Below, in pieces: positions 51,035 to 61,077 of a stretch of DNA of 64,000 bases. Numbering within the stretch: position 1 is the stretch's first letter; every line of letters starts with the position of its first letter. Origin of the DNA: Bacteroidaceae bacterium. GTDB lineage: Bacteria; Bacteroidota; Bacteroidia; Bacteroidales; Bacteroidaceae. The notes beneath the pieces were generated by a model. The model had not been told where the DNA came from and searched no databases. It saw nothing but the letters and a program-made list of their open reading frames with translations. Where the stretch lies: positions 1 to 64,000 of the forward strand of contig CABIXF010000017.1 in the NCBI GenBank assembly GCA_902362595.1, read 5' to 3'. Made by a program: the position numbers and the translations under genes.

Positions 51035-51550
51035 ATGAAAGACCTGACACACACATCCAATGAGCTAATAGCACGAATTTTTGCGGACCATCGCCAGTCA
51101 GTTTTCTTCTATGTTTATAAGAAAATAGGTAAGAAAGAAGATTCTGAAGATTTGGTTCAGGACGCATATCTTCGTCTTTTAGAATATAGGACTATGCTTC
51201 GTCCCGATACCGTGAAATATTTTTTATTTACTATAGTCCGTAACCTGGTGACCGATTATTTTCGCCGTTTTTACAAAAGACAAGAAGTTGTGGGTTTCTT
51301 ACAGGAGTTTTCTCAAACAAGAACAATGGAATCTGATAGCCATGTAATTGTAAAAGATTTGCAGAAACAAGAATGGAATAGAGTAAGGCTATTGCCTCGT
51401 CAGCGTCGTAAGATTTATGTCATGAATCGTTTTGAAGGGAAAAATCTGTCAGAAATAGCATCGGAACTTCATCTGTCACAGCGCACGGTAGAGAATCATC
51501 TGTTTATCAGCCGAAAAGAAGTACGGATGTATATGAAACAATGTATATAA
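51035..51550 (+). CDS. ECF-type RNA polymerase sigma factor
   Basis: This 171-residue protein has sigma region 2 (about residues 15-85; FFYVYKKIGKKEDSEDLVQD and YFLFTIVRNLVTDYFRR) and region 4 (about 112-165; RQRRKIYVMNRFEGKNLSEI, ELHLSQRTVENHLFISR). Bacteroides ECF sigma factors near SusC genes are usually followed by a FecR-like anti-sigma factor. None is present: the SusC start at 51595 lies 45 bp after the sigma stop. It probably directs transcription of the operon it heads, but what controls its activity is unclear. Confidence 0.93.
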   Translation: MKDLTHTSNELIARIFADHRQSVFFYVYKKIGKKEDSEDLVQDAYLRLLEYRTMLRPDTVKYFLFTIVRNLVTDYFRRFYKRQEVVGFLQEFSQTRTMESDSHVIVKDLQKQEWNRVRLLPRQRRKIYVMNRFEGKNLSEIASELHLSQRTVENHLFISRKEVRMYMKQCI

Positions 51551-51594
51551 GAGTAAGAATAGGAATCAATATCGTTAATTTAAAATTTAATTTT

Positions 51595-54500
51595 ATGAAG
51601 AATGATTTTCTGAAAAATTCATCACAGAGAGTCCTTTTTTCAGCTTTTATGGCTTCAGCTTTGATTGCGGGAAATCTCACTCCTATGCATGCAGAAATGG
51701 CCTATGTTCAGTCTGCTATGCAATCCGTGAGTGTAAAAGGACAAGTATTGGATGGTAGTGGGATGCCTGTTATCGGTGCGAGTGTTCTTGAAAAAGGAAC
51801 ATCAAATGGGGTTATTACAGACATCGATGGAAATTACTCATTGAAGGTTTCCTCTAAAAGTGCAGTCATTGTCATTTCTTATATCGGATATAAAACCGTA
51901 GAATTGCCTGCATCTGATGCGCGTTTGTCGAAAGTGGTGCTGAAGGAAGATACGGAGGTGTTGGATGAAGTTGTGGTGGTAGGTTATGGTACTCAGAAGA
52001 AGGAATCATTGACTGGTGCGGTGACTGTAGTCGATTCAAAGGCTTTTAAAGAAAAAGGAAGTTTGTCCAGTCCGTTAGCAGCTTTGCAAGGACAAGTTCC
52101 AGGAGTTATGATTTCCCGTTCTTCATCGGCACCGGGTGATGAGAGTTGGAGTATGAATTTACGTGGTTCGGTATCTGTCAACTCAATAGAACCTTTGATT
52201 GTTGTAGATGGAGTGGCTTATACGAGTGTCAACGACCTTCGTTTAATTAATTCCAATGACATAGAATCTATTAATTTCTTGAAGGATGGTGCTGCTGCTA
52301 TTTATGGTTCGCGTGCTGCTGGTGGGGTCGTTTTGATTACGACCAAAAAAGGAAAGGAAGGAAAAACCAAAGTAGAATATAGTGGAACAGCCACGTTGAA
52401 GACTGTTGGTTTGATGCCTCAGTTAATGAGTATAGATCAGTGGGCAGATGGTGTCATGACAGCCTTGGAAAATGATAATAATACTTCCAATAGCTGGTAT
52501 GCCTATGCGCAACTTGCCAAAAAGTATAAGGGTTCATATATTGATTTGCACCAGAGTGCCAATCCTTTTGGCAATGCTGCATTTACTGATGTAAGTGATT
52601 TCGTTTTTGATGACGGAGTGGATTGGTTGGGATCTTTGTTTGGAAGTACTTGGTCTACTGAGCAGAATTTAAGTATTTCAGGTGGTACGGAGCGTTCTTC
52701 TTATCGCCTTTCTCTAAGTTATTTATATGATGGTTCAACTCTTCAGTATGGAAATAATAATAACAACCGATATAATTTCCGTTTGAATAATACCTTTAAG
52801 TTGACGAATAATCTGACTTTGGACTCATCCATTTCATATAATCGTCAAGAGCAGGTGTCGCCCTCTATGATTGGTTCTGTTTTGACGGTGAGTGTGCCGA
52901 TGCCTGGTTTACCTCTTACTACGGTGGATGGAAAGCCTTACGCATGGGGTACATGGGGATCTCCTGTGGCAAAAGTTTCTGAAGGAGGTGACAATCGACT
53001 GTCGGTGTCGGCTTTTAGTGTAAGTGAAACATTGAACTGGACATTGACAGACTGGCTGACAGCTAACGCTAACGTGGGGTACAATACTAGTACAGCAACA
53101 AGAAATCAGACAGAAAATGCAATTACTTATTATAATTATTTAGGTGATACGCAAGTGTTGATTGATCCTGTACAAGGAAATTCATATTATAAACAAACTA
53201 GTTCAAGAACGGATTTTTATTCGGTAACTGGTTTCTTGAATGCACATAAAACATTTAATGAAGATCACGATTTAAGTTTGACAGTTGGTGCTCAATATGA
53301 ATTCAAAGAGTATACTTATTTTGGCGCAAAAGTGAAAGATACTCAGACTGGTTTGGAGATTGTAAATGGTTCGGGCGAGATTACTCTAAGTGGAGATGAA
53401 GACAAGTATCAGAATGCCAATATGTCTTATTTCGGGCGATTCAACTATAGTTATAAGGATAAGTACTTGTTGGAGTTGAATGGACGCTATGACGGTTCTT
53501 CAAAATTTCAACCAGCGAATCGTTGGGATTTATTCTATGGGGCTTCTTTAGGTTGGAGAATGAAGCAGGAAGCTTTTATGCAGGATATTGACTGGCTGAG
53601 CGATTTGAAACTGCGTGTATCTTATGCCGAGATGGGAAACCAGAGTGGGATTGCAAACTACGATGGCGTGCAATTGTATGATGTAGTGGCTGGTACAGGT
53701 GCTTATGTCGGTGATGGAAAATTGTCATATATCAAAACCAATGGTGAACTGGCATCTAATTCTCGTAGTTGGGAACGCATTAAGAATTATAATGTCGGTT
53801 TGGATTTCGGATTCTTGAATGGAGCGTTGAGTGGTTCGGTAGAGGCCTTTCTTAAAAAGAACGATAACATGTTGGTCAGCATTACATACCCTGGCATTTT
53901 AGGGGATAAAGCTCCTAAAGCCAATGCCGGGAAATTCAAGGATTGGGGATTTGAAGGTCAAATGACGTATCGTGGAAACATCGCTGGAGTAAATTATTAT
54001 GTGGGTGGAACTTTTACTTTTGCGCGCAATGAACTGGTGGATTATGGTGGTACAACTGTATTGAAATCTGGCTATACTACGACTCAGCAAGGATATGCAT
54101 TGAATTCTATTTTTGGACTCCGTTATGGAGGCAAGATTCAGAATGAGGAACAATTGCAGGCTTATTTGGCCAAATATTATGAAAACAATGGAATCAATAT
54201 GCCAAGCAACTTGCGTGTGGGTGATAATATGTATTGTGATGAAAATGGAGATGGTGTATTAGATGAAAAGGATTACATTTATTTGGGAAGTGATACGCCT
54301 GAAATCTCTTATTCTTTTAATGCCGGAGCTTCTTATAAAGGTTTTGATATCAATGTGATTTTTCAGGGGTCGGCCAATCGTTTTGTATACCGTGGTATAG
54401 ATAACTGGACTGTTCCTTTTCGAGCTAATTATACGAATACTATCACCTCTTCTATTGGGAACGTGTGGAGTCCGGAGAATCCAAATGCCTATTATGCACC

Positions 54501-54795
54501 GTATACCAACGATGCCAATATAAATAACTACAATTATCAGGCATCTTCTTTGACTTCTCAGGATGGACGATATCTGCGTTTGAAAAATTTGACCATTGGT
54601 TATACGTTTACAAATAAACTGTTACAAAAAATTAAGTTTTTGCAAGGGGCACGTATTTACGCAACAGGTACAGACTTATGGGAAACAACAAAGATAAAAG
54701 ATGGCTGGGATCCGGAAGCGGCGCGCGATGCTACAGGACTGAAGCGTTATCCATTTACACGTAATTTTACATTTGGTGTTAATCTAACCTTTTAA
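51595..54795 (+). CDS. SusC/RagA-family TonB-dependent outer-membrane transporter
   Basis: This 1066-residue transporter imports oligosaccharides with its SusD partner. The signal peptide (about residues 1-34, ending PMHA) is followed by a carboxypeptidase-regulatory-like domain (VSVKGQVLDGSGMPVIGASV onward), the TonB-box/SusC signature DEVVVVGYGTQKKESLTG (about 123-140), a plug (LAALQGQVPGVMISRSSSA, IYGSRAAGGVVLITTKKGK) and a long barrel ending FTFGVNLTF. There is no N-terminal STN signalling domain, so it cannot signal to an anti-sigma factor in the standard way. I use the ATG at 51595, since the one at 51541 overlaps the sigma gene and precedes the signal peptide by 18 unsupported residues. 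Confidence 0.95.
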   Translation: MKNDFLKNSSQRVLFSAFMASALIAGNLTPMHAEMAYVQSAMQSVSVKGQVLDGSGMPVIGASVLEKGTSNGVITDIDGNYSLKVSSKSAVIVISYIGYKTVELPASDARLSKVVLKEDTEVLDEVVVVGYGTQKKESLTGAVTVVDSKAFKEKGSLSSPLAALQGQVPGVMISRSSSAPGDESWSMNLRGSVSVNSIEPLIVVDGVAYTSVNDLRLINSNDIESINFLKDGAAAIYGSRAAGGVVLITTKKGKEGKTKVEYSGTATLKTVGLMPQLMSIDQWADGVMTALENDNNTSNSWYAYAQLAKKYKGSYIDLHQSANPFGNAAFTDVSDFVFDDGVDWLGSLFGSTWSTEQNLSISGGTERSSYRLSLSYLYDGSTLQYGNNNNNRYNFRLNNTFKLTNNLTLDSSISYNRQEQVSPSMIGSVLTVSVPMPGLPLTTVDGKPYAWGTWGSPVAKVSEGGDNRLSVSAFSVSETLNWTLTDWLTANANVGYNTSTATRNQTENAITYYNYLGDTQVLIDPVQGNSYYKQTSSRTDFYSVTGFLNAHKTFNEDHDLSLTVGAQYEFKEYTYFGAKVKDTQTGLEIVNGSGEITLSGDEDKYQNANMSYFGRFNYSYKDKYLLELNGRYDGSSKFQPANRWDLFYGASLGWRMKQEAFMQDIDWLSDLKLRVSYAEMGNQSGIANYDGVQLYDVVAGTGAYVGDGKLSYIKTNGELASNSRSWERIKNYNVGLDFGFLNGALSGSVEAFLKKNDNMLVSITYPGILGDKAPKANAGKFKDWGFEGQMTYRGNIAGVNYYVGGTFTFARNELVDYGGTTVLKSGYTTTQQGYALNSIFGLRYGGKIQNEEQLQAYLAKYYENNGINMPSNLRVGDNMYCDENGDGVLDEKDYIYLGSDTPEISYSFNAGASYKGFDINVIFQGSANRFVYRGIDNWTVPFRANYTNTITSSIGNVWSPENPNAYYAPYTNDANINNYNYQASSLTSQDGRYLRLKNLTIGYTFTNKLLQKIKFLQGARIYATGTDLWETTKIKDGWDPEAARDATGLKRYPFTRNFTFGVNLTF

Positions 54796-54808
54796 ATAGA
54801 AAACCTTT

Positions 54809-56554
54809 ATGAAAAAAAGATATTATTTCAAGGCAGCATGCTTGTCAATCTTGAGTTTGTTTGCCGTGTCATGTTTGGATTTGGAACCGAAGGCACAATT
54901 AGGAGATAATTTGGTATGGGACAAAGCTGATAACTTTCAATTGTTTGCTAATCAATTTTACAGTTGGACACGTGATTTTCAACTTTCTGCCACCAATACT
55001 TATGGTAATGGAGTGAGTGATGGACCTCATAGTGATTATCGTTCTGATTTGATAGCTACTTCTTCTATCAATACTTATAGTCAAGGAACTAATGTGATAC
55101 CGTCGGAGGATGCAAATTACACGACGTTGTATAAGCAGATTTATTATACGAACTTGTTGTTGAACCGGGCTGAATCGTTTTCAGATAAGGCTGCCATTGC
55201 CGTACCAGTGGCGGAAGCAAAATTCTTTCGTGCATATTGTCATTTTGAACTTGTACAGATTTGGGGTAATGCGATATTGCTGACACGACCTTTAGATTTG
55301 GATTCCGAGGAGTTATATGCTGTTCGGAATGACCGGGGAGAGGTGATTGATCAGGTTATTGCTGATTTGCAGGATGCGGCGGAAGCATTGCCGGAAACTG
55401 CAGATGCAGGCAAACTTACCAAATATGCGGCTTATGCCATGCTTTCCCGTGTAGCACTTTATGAAGGTACGTGGCAGAAGTTTCATACTAATGGAGCAGA
55501 TACCGAGAATAATACAGAGCGAAGTACCGAATTATTGACACTTGCTAAGGAAGCTGCTTATCAGGTAATAAAAGACAATAAATATAAACTCTTTTATAAT
55601 GAAACACTAGGAAATCAGAGTTATCGTTATATGTTTATTTTGGAAGATGCAGCTCAGTGTAATCCGGCGAATCTGCATAAGAGTGATAATACGGAATATA
55701 TTCTATCGCATCGGCACCGTGATGGAGATAAGGGAACTAATATTACTCATGGAATGTTGGCAAACGTTTGTTACATTACTCGCAAAATGGCAAATATGTA
55801 TTTGTGTTCCAATGGATTGCCGATAGATAAAGCAGGTGATTTATTTAAAGGATATTCTGGTGCTACTACAGAATTCCAGAATCGTGACAACCGTATGACT
55901 AATACCTTGATTCAGCATGGACAGAAATATTGGAATAATGATGGTAAATGGCGCACTACTTGGAATGATGAGGATTTGAATAATAGTTTGGTGATGGATG
56001 TACGTTCAAACAGTGGTTATCAAAATTATAAATGGTGTGTAGAACGTCAGGTGGCCGATTATTATGAGTCGATTGATTATCCGGTAATTCGTTATGCTGA
56101 AGTCTTGTTGAACTATGTGGAGGCCGTTTATGAGTTGCAGGGCAATATCAGTAATAGTGATTTGCAGTATCTGAATCAGGTACGTACGCGGGTAAATCCG
56201 GATATGCCGGAATTGACCAATGAATTTGTCAGTCAACATGGATTGTCTATGCGTGAAGAAATTCGTAGGGAACGTACGGTAGAGTTGTTCCTGGAAGGAT
56301 TCCGAATTGATGATTTAAAGCGCTGGGCTACGGCTCCTGAAGAAATGCCTCAGGATCAGCTTGGGGTACAGGTAAAAGGTACTTGGTTTGAAACAAACTG
56401 GTCGGCGCAGTCTCGTCAGTTAAATAGTGATGGATGCATTATCTTATATGACGGACGTGTATGGGATGATAAATTGTATTTGTATCCATTACCTTCCGAT
56501 CAATTGCAGTTGAATCCACAATTGGGACAGAATCCGGGGTGGACTAATAATTAA
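54809..56554 (+). CDS. SusD/RagB-family glycan-binding lipoprotein
   Basis: This 581-residue surface lipoprotein binds glycan as the lid of the SusC channel. Signal and lipobox end SLFAVSCLDLEPKAQLG with Cys22. SusD features include helical TPR-like repeats (AIAVPVAEAKFFRAYCHFEL), DYYESIDYPVIRYAEVLLNY and REEIRRERTVELFLEGFR, and the C-terminal YLYPLPSDQLQLNPQLGQNP. It starts 13 bp after SusC and forms the expected pair. The ligand cannot be read from sequence. Confidence 0.95.
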   Translation: MKKRYYFKAACLSILSLFAVSCLDLEPKAQLGDNLVWDKADNFQLFANQFYSWTRDFQLSATNTYGNGVSDGPHSDYRSDLIATSSINTYSQGTNVIPSEDANYTTLYKQIYYTNLLLNRAESFSDKAAIAVPVAEAKFFRAYCHFELVQIWGNAILLTRPLDLDSEELYAVRNDRGEVIDQVIADLQDAAEALPETADAGKLTKYAAYAMLSRVALYEGTWQKFHTNGADTENNTERSTELLTLAKEAAYQVIKDNKYKLFYNETLGNQSYRYMFILEDAAQCNPANLHKSDNTEYILSHRHRDGDKGTNITHGMLANVCYITRKMANMYLCSNGLPIDKAGDLFKGYSGATTEFQNRDNRMTNTLIQHGQKYWNNDGKWRTTWNDEDLNNSLVMDVRSNSGYQNYKWCVERQVADYYESIDYPVIRYAEVLLNYVEAVYELQGNISNSDLQYLNQVRTRVNPDMPELTNEFVSQHGLSMREEIRRERTVELFLEGFRIDDLKRWATAPEEMPQDQLGVQVKGTWFETNWSAQSRQLNSDGCIILYDGRVWDDKLYLYPLPSDQLQLNPQLGQNPGWTNN

Positions 56555-56584
56555 ATTCATGTGTATTCACTTTAAAAGGATTTT

Positions 56585-58153
56585 ATGATGATATCTAATT
56601 TATATAGAAAATTAAATGCCCTGTTGTTAGGGGTAACAGCTGTCACGATGATGGCTTGCCAGGAAGATGAAACAGGTGATTTGTATGAAGCTATTTATCC
56701 GAAATCAATCACACTTGATATTCCGGAAAGTGTAAGACCTTTGATTTATCAGGATGAGAACGGTACCAATGTTTTGCCTTTGCTGAAGGGAGAAGAAGTG
56801 CAATTGGGCTATACTATACTTCCTGAAAATATTACTTTTAATGAAGTTGCTTGGTCTTCAAGTGATGAAAATGTGGCTACTGTAGATGAAAATGGAAAAG
56901 TGAAGGCTGTCAATGGAAACGGAAGTACCTATTCCATCGTGCAGGTGTCTCCTTCCGTCTTTTTTACTGGAAGCGGTATATACAGCACCCTGAAAGTAAT
57001 GGTTTCAGATGAACTGATACAAGCTGAAAATATTTCTTTGTCGTCAGAAGCTGATCAAGTGTATATGGGGGAGAGTATGCAACTGCATTATACTATCTTT
57101 CCTGAAAACACAACTTATAAAACTGTGAGATGGAGCAGTTCGAATGAATCTGTAGCAACGGTGGATGAGAATGGTGTGGTTACAGCGCATGTCATTGATG
57201 CAAATACAGAAACAGTTACCATCACGGCTTCAGCTTTGGATGGTTCACAGGTATATGCAGACAAACAACTGAAGATAATGAAAATTGTTCAACCGGAGGA
57301 TGTGGCCATAGATCAAAGCTATTCGATTGAACAAAATTATTTGTGGGCTATTACGGATAAAACAGTTAAATTATCTTATACCACAACGCCTTCTGATTGT
57401 ACAACATCCTTGATACAGTGGACTTCAAGCAATGAGGAAATCGCTACTGTTAGTCAGGGAGTGGTATCCTTTAATCAGAATGGAGTGTTTGGAGATGTGA
57501 CGATTACGGCAACGTGTCCTGAAACTGGGAAAACTTCTTCTATCAATTTACGCTTGGAAGAAGGTCTGGTACGTGAATTGTTCCATGATGAGAATAATTA
57601 TACATGGTATAATGCGAAACAAAGTAATAGTGGAACGGAATCGTCTCACGTATGGCATGATGGGTATGTAACTGTGACTACTTATGCACAAAGTGCTACC
57701 AAGCAACGTGGTGACTTTAAATGCTGGAGTCCGAAAACCTGGTTGCATGCTGGTAAGTATCCTATTTTTGCTATCCGCATGGAAGATGTGGCCGATAAAT
57801 ATAAAGACGAGGGTGTGACTGCACGTAATATTAATTTGGATGCTTCTGGAACATGTGGAGGAGCTAATTTTAGTGGAAATCTAGGTGGTTCGAACAACAA
57901 GTATAAATATAATTATAAATGTAGTGATGGCAGTCGTGTGTTTGTTTACGATTTGTCTTCTCAATCATGGGCCAATGGTGGCTTGTTGCCTACTACTTCT
58001 GTAGCAGAGTTCACGACTTTACAGTTCAAATATGCTGATATTGCAACGATTGACCATCAGATTCAATATAATGTATATTGGGTACAGACCTTTAAGAGTC
58101 TGGATGATTTGAAAGCCTATCTGGATAAGGAAGGGTTGACTTATGAAGAATGA
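56585..58153 (+). CDS. Surface lipoprotein with three Big_2 domains, probable glycan-binding protein
   Basis: The 522-residue protein has a lipoprotein signal (lipobox TMMAC, Cys25). Three Big_2-like (bacterial Ig) units follow, each with the characteristic motif: VAWSSSDENVATVDENGKV, VRWSSSNESVATVDENGVV and IQWTSSNEEIATVSQGVV. The C-terminal about 190 residues (from ELFHDENNYTWYN) form a separate domain rich in Trp, Tyr and Asn and resemble what I recall as DUF4979, found in SusE/SGBP-position proteins. Its place directly after susD, 30 bp downstream, is that of a surface glycan-binding protein. I am sure of the Ig domains and less so of the C-terminal label. Confidence 0.85.
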   Translation: MMISNLYRKLNALLLGVTAVTMMACQEDETGDLYEAIYPKSITLDIPESVRPLIYQDENGTNVLPLLKGEEVQLGYTILPENITFNEVAWSSSDENVATVDENGKVKAVNGNGSTYSIVQVSPSVFFTGSGIYSTLKVMVSDELIQAENISLSSEADQVYMGESMQLHYTIFPENTTYKTVRWSSSNESVATVDENGVVTAHVIDANTETVTITASALDGSQVYADKQLKIMKIVQPEDVAIDQSYSIEQNYLWAITDKTVKLSYTTTPSDCTTSLIQWTSSNEEIATVSQGVVSFNQNGVFGDVTITATCPETGKTSSINLRLEEGLVRELFHDENNYTWYNAKQSNSGTESSHVWHDGYVTVTTYAQSATKQRGDFKCWSPKTWLHAGKYPIFAIRMEDVADKYKDEGVTARNINLDASGTCGGANFSGNLGGSNNKYKYNYKCSDGSRVFVYDLSSQSWANGGLLPTTSVAEFTTLQFKYADIATIDHQIQYNVYWVQTFKSLDDLKAYLDKEGLTYEE

Positions 58154-58174
58154 AAATTATAAAACAAAGGAACT

Positions 58175-59569
58175 ATGATAAAAACAGTCAAGTTATTTGC
58201 AGGAGCAACGCTACTTATGGTAGCGTTCTCTTCCTGCTATGAGAATGAATATGGCGTAGTAGATCTTACGATGCCTGAAGATAATCCTAATGTAACTGTA
58301 GCGGGTGAGTATGTATACAATCATCCTTGCGCAATGTACAATGAAGCCGATTTCGTGCGTGTCAAAAAAATGCTGGACGAGGGAACGTCACCGGTCGAAG
58401 TGGAAACAGAATTTACAAATTTGAAGAATAGTCCGTATACGCTGTTGTCGTATGTGCCTTCTCCTCAAGAGGAAATCGTCCGGGGAGATGCCACTGGTAC
58501 TGTGGCTGGAAAAGAAAATTATGCTTATGCAATGCGAGATGCAGCTGCCGCATATCAGACTGCTATCTTGTGGAAACTGACAGGGGATACGAAATATGCG
58601 GATCTTTCTGTAAGGATTTTAAATGCTTGGGCTGACGTTTGTAAACGTATAACTTCAAATGATGCGAACCAGATGCTGGCTGCTGGATGTCAGGGGTATA
58701 CATTTGCTAATGCTGCTGAAATTATGCAGACATACAGCGGATGGAACGAGAACGATGTAATTGATTTTAAAAGATGGATAGTAGAGGTGTTCGCTTCTAA
58801 AAATAAAGATTTTTTGGATAATCATCAAGGAACAAATAATTGTCCGCTCCATTATTGGTCAAACTGGGATTTGGTGAATATGTGCTCGTATTGGGCCATT
58901 GGTGTGTTGACGGAAAATGACGAGATGGTGAATTTTGTGGTAAACTACTTTTATTCGGGTGCAGGCAACGGATGTCTTGACAATCTGATTCAGGCTACGT
59001 TTGATGACCCTCTGGAAAGTGGAGAACAGATTTGTCAGAATCAGGAAAGTGGACGAGACCAGGGGCATGCGAGCATGTCACTTGCTGTGACTGCCAATCT
59101 GTGTCAGATGGCTTATACGCTTTATCAGGATAATCAGTCTGTTCCTCAGTTGGATTTTTTTGCAGCAAACGATAATGCCATTATGAAAATGGGCGAATAT
59201 ATTGCTCTTTTTAATTTGAAGAACGGCACAGACAATGCGAATGCAACAGGACAATGGTTAATAAGCGCAGCTAAGATGCCATTTCAAGAATATAAGTATT
59301 GCATTGATTGTTCTTGTAAGGATAAAAACCATGGGGCAGACCAAAAAGTAGTGGCTGATGATGAAAGCCGTGGCACAGTACGTCCAGGTTGGGAAATTTT
59401 ATATCATCATTATGCGAAGGTAAAAAATCTAAGTAGTGGTTACACTTATACAAAGCAGTTTGCAGATAAGATTCGTCCGGAAGGAGGGGCAGGTGACAGC
59501 CGTTATGGTAGTAATAGTGGAGCCTTCGATCAACTTGGATGGGGAACTTTAATGCTGTATCAAAAATAA
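58175..59569 (+). CDS. Alginate-lyase-fold lipoprotein (PF05426-like polysaccharide lyase)
   Basis: This 464-residue lipoprotein (lipobox AFSSC, Cys21) has an (alpha/alpha) toroid of the alginate_lyase family. Supporting motifs are AMYNEADFVRVKKMLDEG (N-terminal helix typical of these lyases), NCPLHYWSNWDLVNMCSYWA with the likely active-site Asn/His region, and QESGRDQGHASMSLAV with Arg-Asp-Gln-Gly-His. The pattern is compatible with PL38-type lyases that act on uronic-acid glycans, but family assignment is a judgement. The 22-bp gap to the Big_2 gene and 85 bp to the GH28-like gene keep it in the operon. Confidence 0.82.
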   Translation: MIKTVKLFAGATLLMVAFSSCYENEYGVVDLTMPEDNPNVTVAGEYVYNHPCAMYNEADFVRVKKMLDEGTSPVEVETEFTNLKNSPYTLLSYVPSPQEEIVRGDATGTVAGKENYAYAMRDAAAAYQTAILWKLTGDTKYADLSVRILNAWADVCKRITSNDANQMLAAGCQGYTFANAAEIMQTYSGWNENDVIDFKRWIVEVFASKNKDFLDNHQGTNNCPLHYWSNWDLVNMCSYWAIGVLTENDEMVNFVVNYFYSGAGNGCLDNLIQATFDDPLESGEQICQNQESGRDQGHASMSLAVTANLCQMAYTLYQDNQSVPQLDFFAANDNAIMKMGEYIALFNLKNGTDNANATGQWLISAAKMPFQEYKYCIDCSCKDKNHGADQKVVADDESRGTVRPGWEILYHHYAKVKNLSSGYTYTKQFADKIRPEGGAGDSRYGSNSGAFDQLGWGTLMLYQK

Positions 59570-59654
59570 TTAGGTATAAGTCCGAAAATGCCTTGTACTT
59601 TTGAGAAAGAGTATAGGGCATTTTTGCCTTTGTTTAGACTTGATATTTAAGACT

Positions 59655-61061
59655 ATGAGAATAATAAATTGCGTGAAAAGATTTTTGGGGGTGTTAGCCT
59701 TTGGGGTATTTGTATGGAATGTTCAGGCACAGGTTGTTACGAATCCAGACATTCAACGTACGGGTATGGCACATAATGATGATTATACAGTGAGGGTACG
59801 GGTACCGGATGAAGAGTGGCAGGATTTGTTTGAATACAATGTACAGGTAGACATGGACAAGATACAAGATGCTTCCATGGTGCAATTTGACATGAATGGA
59901 AAGGTAGAGGTGATGGTAAAAAAGAATAACGGAAATTTCCGGGATGTTTCCATACGTCCACATCATAATCAGATAGCGTATAGACGGGTAGGGGATGCCA
60001 TTCTTTTTACATTGGACAAACCTCAGCATCTTTCTATAGAATTTGATGGAGACAGGTTGCATAATTTGCATTTATTTGCAAATCCCTTGGAGACAGAAAC
60101 TTATATTGCAGCGTCAAAAAAGGTTATGTATTTTGGCCCAGGAATACATCGTCCGGATGATTTGCCTAATAATCAGATTCGCATACCTAGTCATACTACC
60201 GTTTATTTGGCTTATGGAGCAGTAGTTAAAGCCAAACTGTTAGTTGATCATGCGGAGGATGTTCGGATTATAGGTCGCGGAATATTGGACCATCCCGTTC
60301 GTGGCATTGAGATTACAAATTCCAGAAATGTATATGTAGAAGGGATTACAGTCGTAAATCCTGATCATTACACAATCTTTGGTGGTGGCTCTCAGGGGAT
60401 TACTATAAAAAACTTGAAGTCTTTTAGTTGCAAGGGATGGAGTGATGGGATTGACCTGATGTGCTGTCGGGATGTGGTGATTGATCAGGTTTTCATGCGT
60501 AATAGTGACGATTGCATTGCTTTGTATAATCATCGATGGAATTGGTGGGGCGGTTCGAAGAATTTGGTATTGCAGAATTCTGTATTGTGGGCTGATGTAG
60601 CGCATCCGATTAACATTGGTGGGCATGGCGACCCGGAATCTTCTGAAGGAGAAATAATTGAGAATTTGGTTTTCCGAAACATTGATATTTTGGAACACGA
60701 TGAAGACGATCGCATGTATCAAGGATGCATGACGATATCTGTTGGTGATAAAAATTGGGCTAGAGATATTCTGTTTGAGGATATTCGTGTAGAACGTATT
60801 CAGGAGGGAAGGCTTTTTAATATCAGTGTCAACTTTAATCCTAAGTACGATAAACAGCCCGGAAGAGGGATATCACACGTTGTTTTTCGTAATATATCTT
60901 ATGAGGGTGTGGGAGAGAACCCTTCTCAGGTAAAGGGATTGGACCGGAATCGGATGGTACGTGATATTCTATTTGACAATGTAGTAGTAAATGGAAAGAA
61001 GATGGAACATCTGGAAGATATTGATTCGAATGAGTTTGTAGAAAATGTAAGATTTAAATGA
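59655..61061 (+). CDS. GH28-like right-handed beta-helix glycosidase
   Basis: The 468-residue protein begins with a signal peptide (MRIINCVKRFLGVLAFGVFV...VQA), which sets the ATG at 59655; the frame is open back to 59601 without support. The body is a right-handed beta-helix with polygalacturonase-like motifs: WSDGID (Asp264), NSDDCIALY (Asp285, Asp286) and GGHG (His324). In GH28 the equivalents are NTDG, DDC and GHG. The match is divergent: it has WSDG in place of NTDG, and I see no clear RIK motif. It is therefore likely to cleave a uronic-acid or related linkage other than plain homogalacturonan. It is AT-rich like its upstream neighbours. Confidence 0.75.
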   Translation: MRIINCVKRFLGVLAFGVFVWNVQAQVVTNPDIQRTGMAHNDDYTVRVRVPDEEWQDLFEYNVQVDMDKIQDASMVQFDMNGKVEVMVKKNNGNFRDVSIRPHHNQIAYRRVGDAILFTLDKPQHLSIEFDGDRLHNLHLFANPLETETYIAASKKVMYFGPGIHRPDDLPNNQIRIPSHTTVYLAYGAVVKAKLLVDHAEDVRIIGRGILDHPVRGIEITNSRNVYVEGITVVNPDHYTIFGGGSQGITIKNLKSFSCKGWSDGIDLMCCRDVVIDQVFMRNSDDCIALYNHRWNWWGGSKNLVLQNSVLWADVAHPINIGGHGDPESSEGEIIENLVFRNIDILEHDEDDRMYQGCMTISVGDKNWARDILFEDIRVERIQEGRLFNISVNFNPKYDKQPGRGISHVVFRNISYEGVGENPSQVKGLDRNRMVRDILFDNVVVNGKKMEHLEDIDSNEFVENVRFK

Positions 61062-61077
61062 GAATTCTAATTGATTA

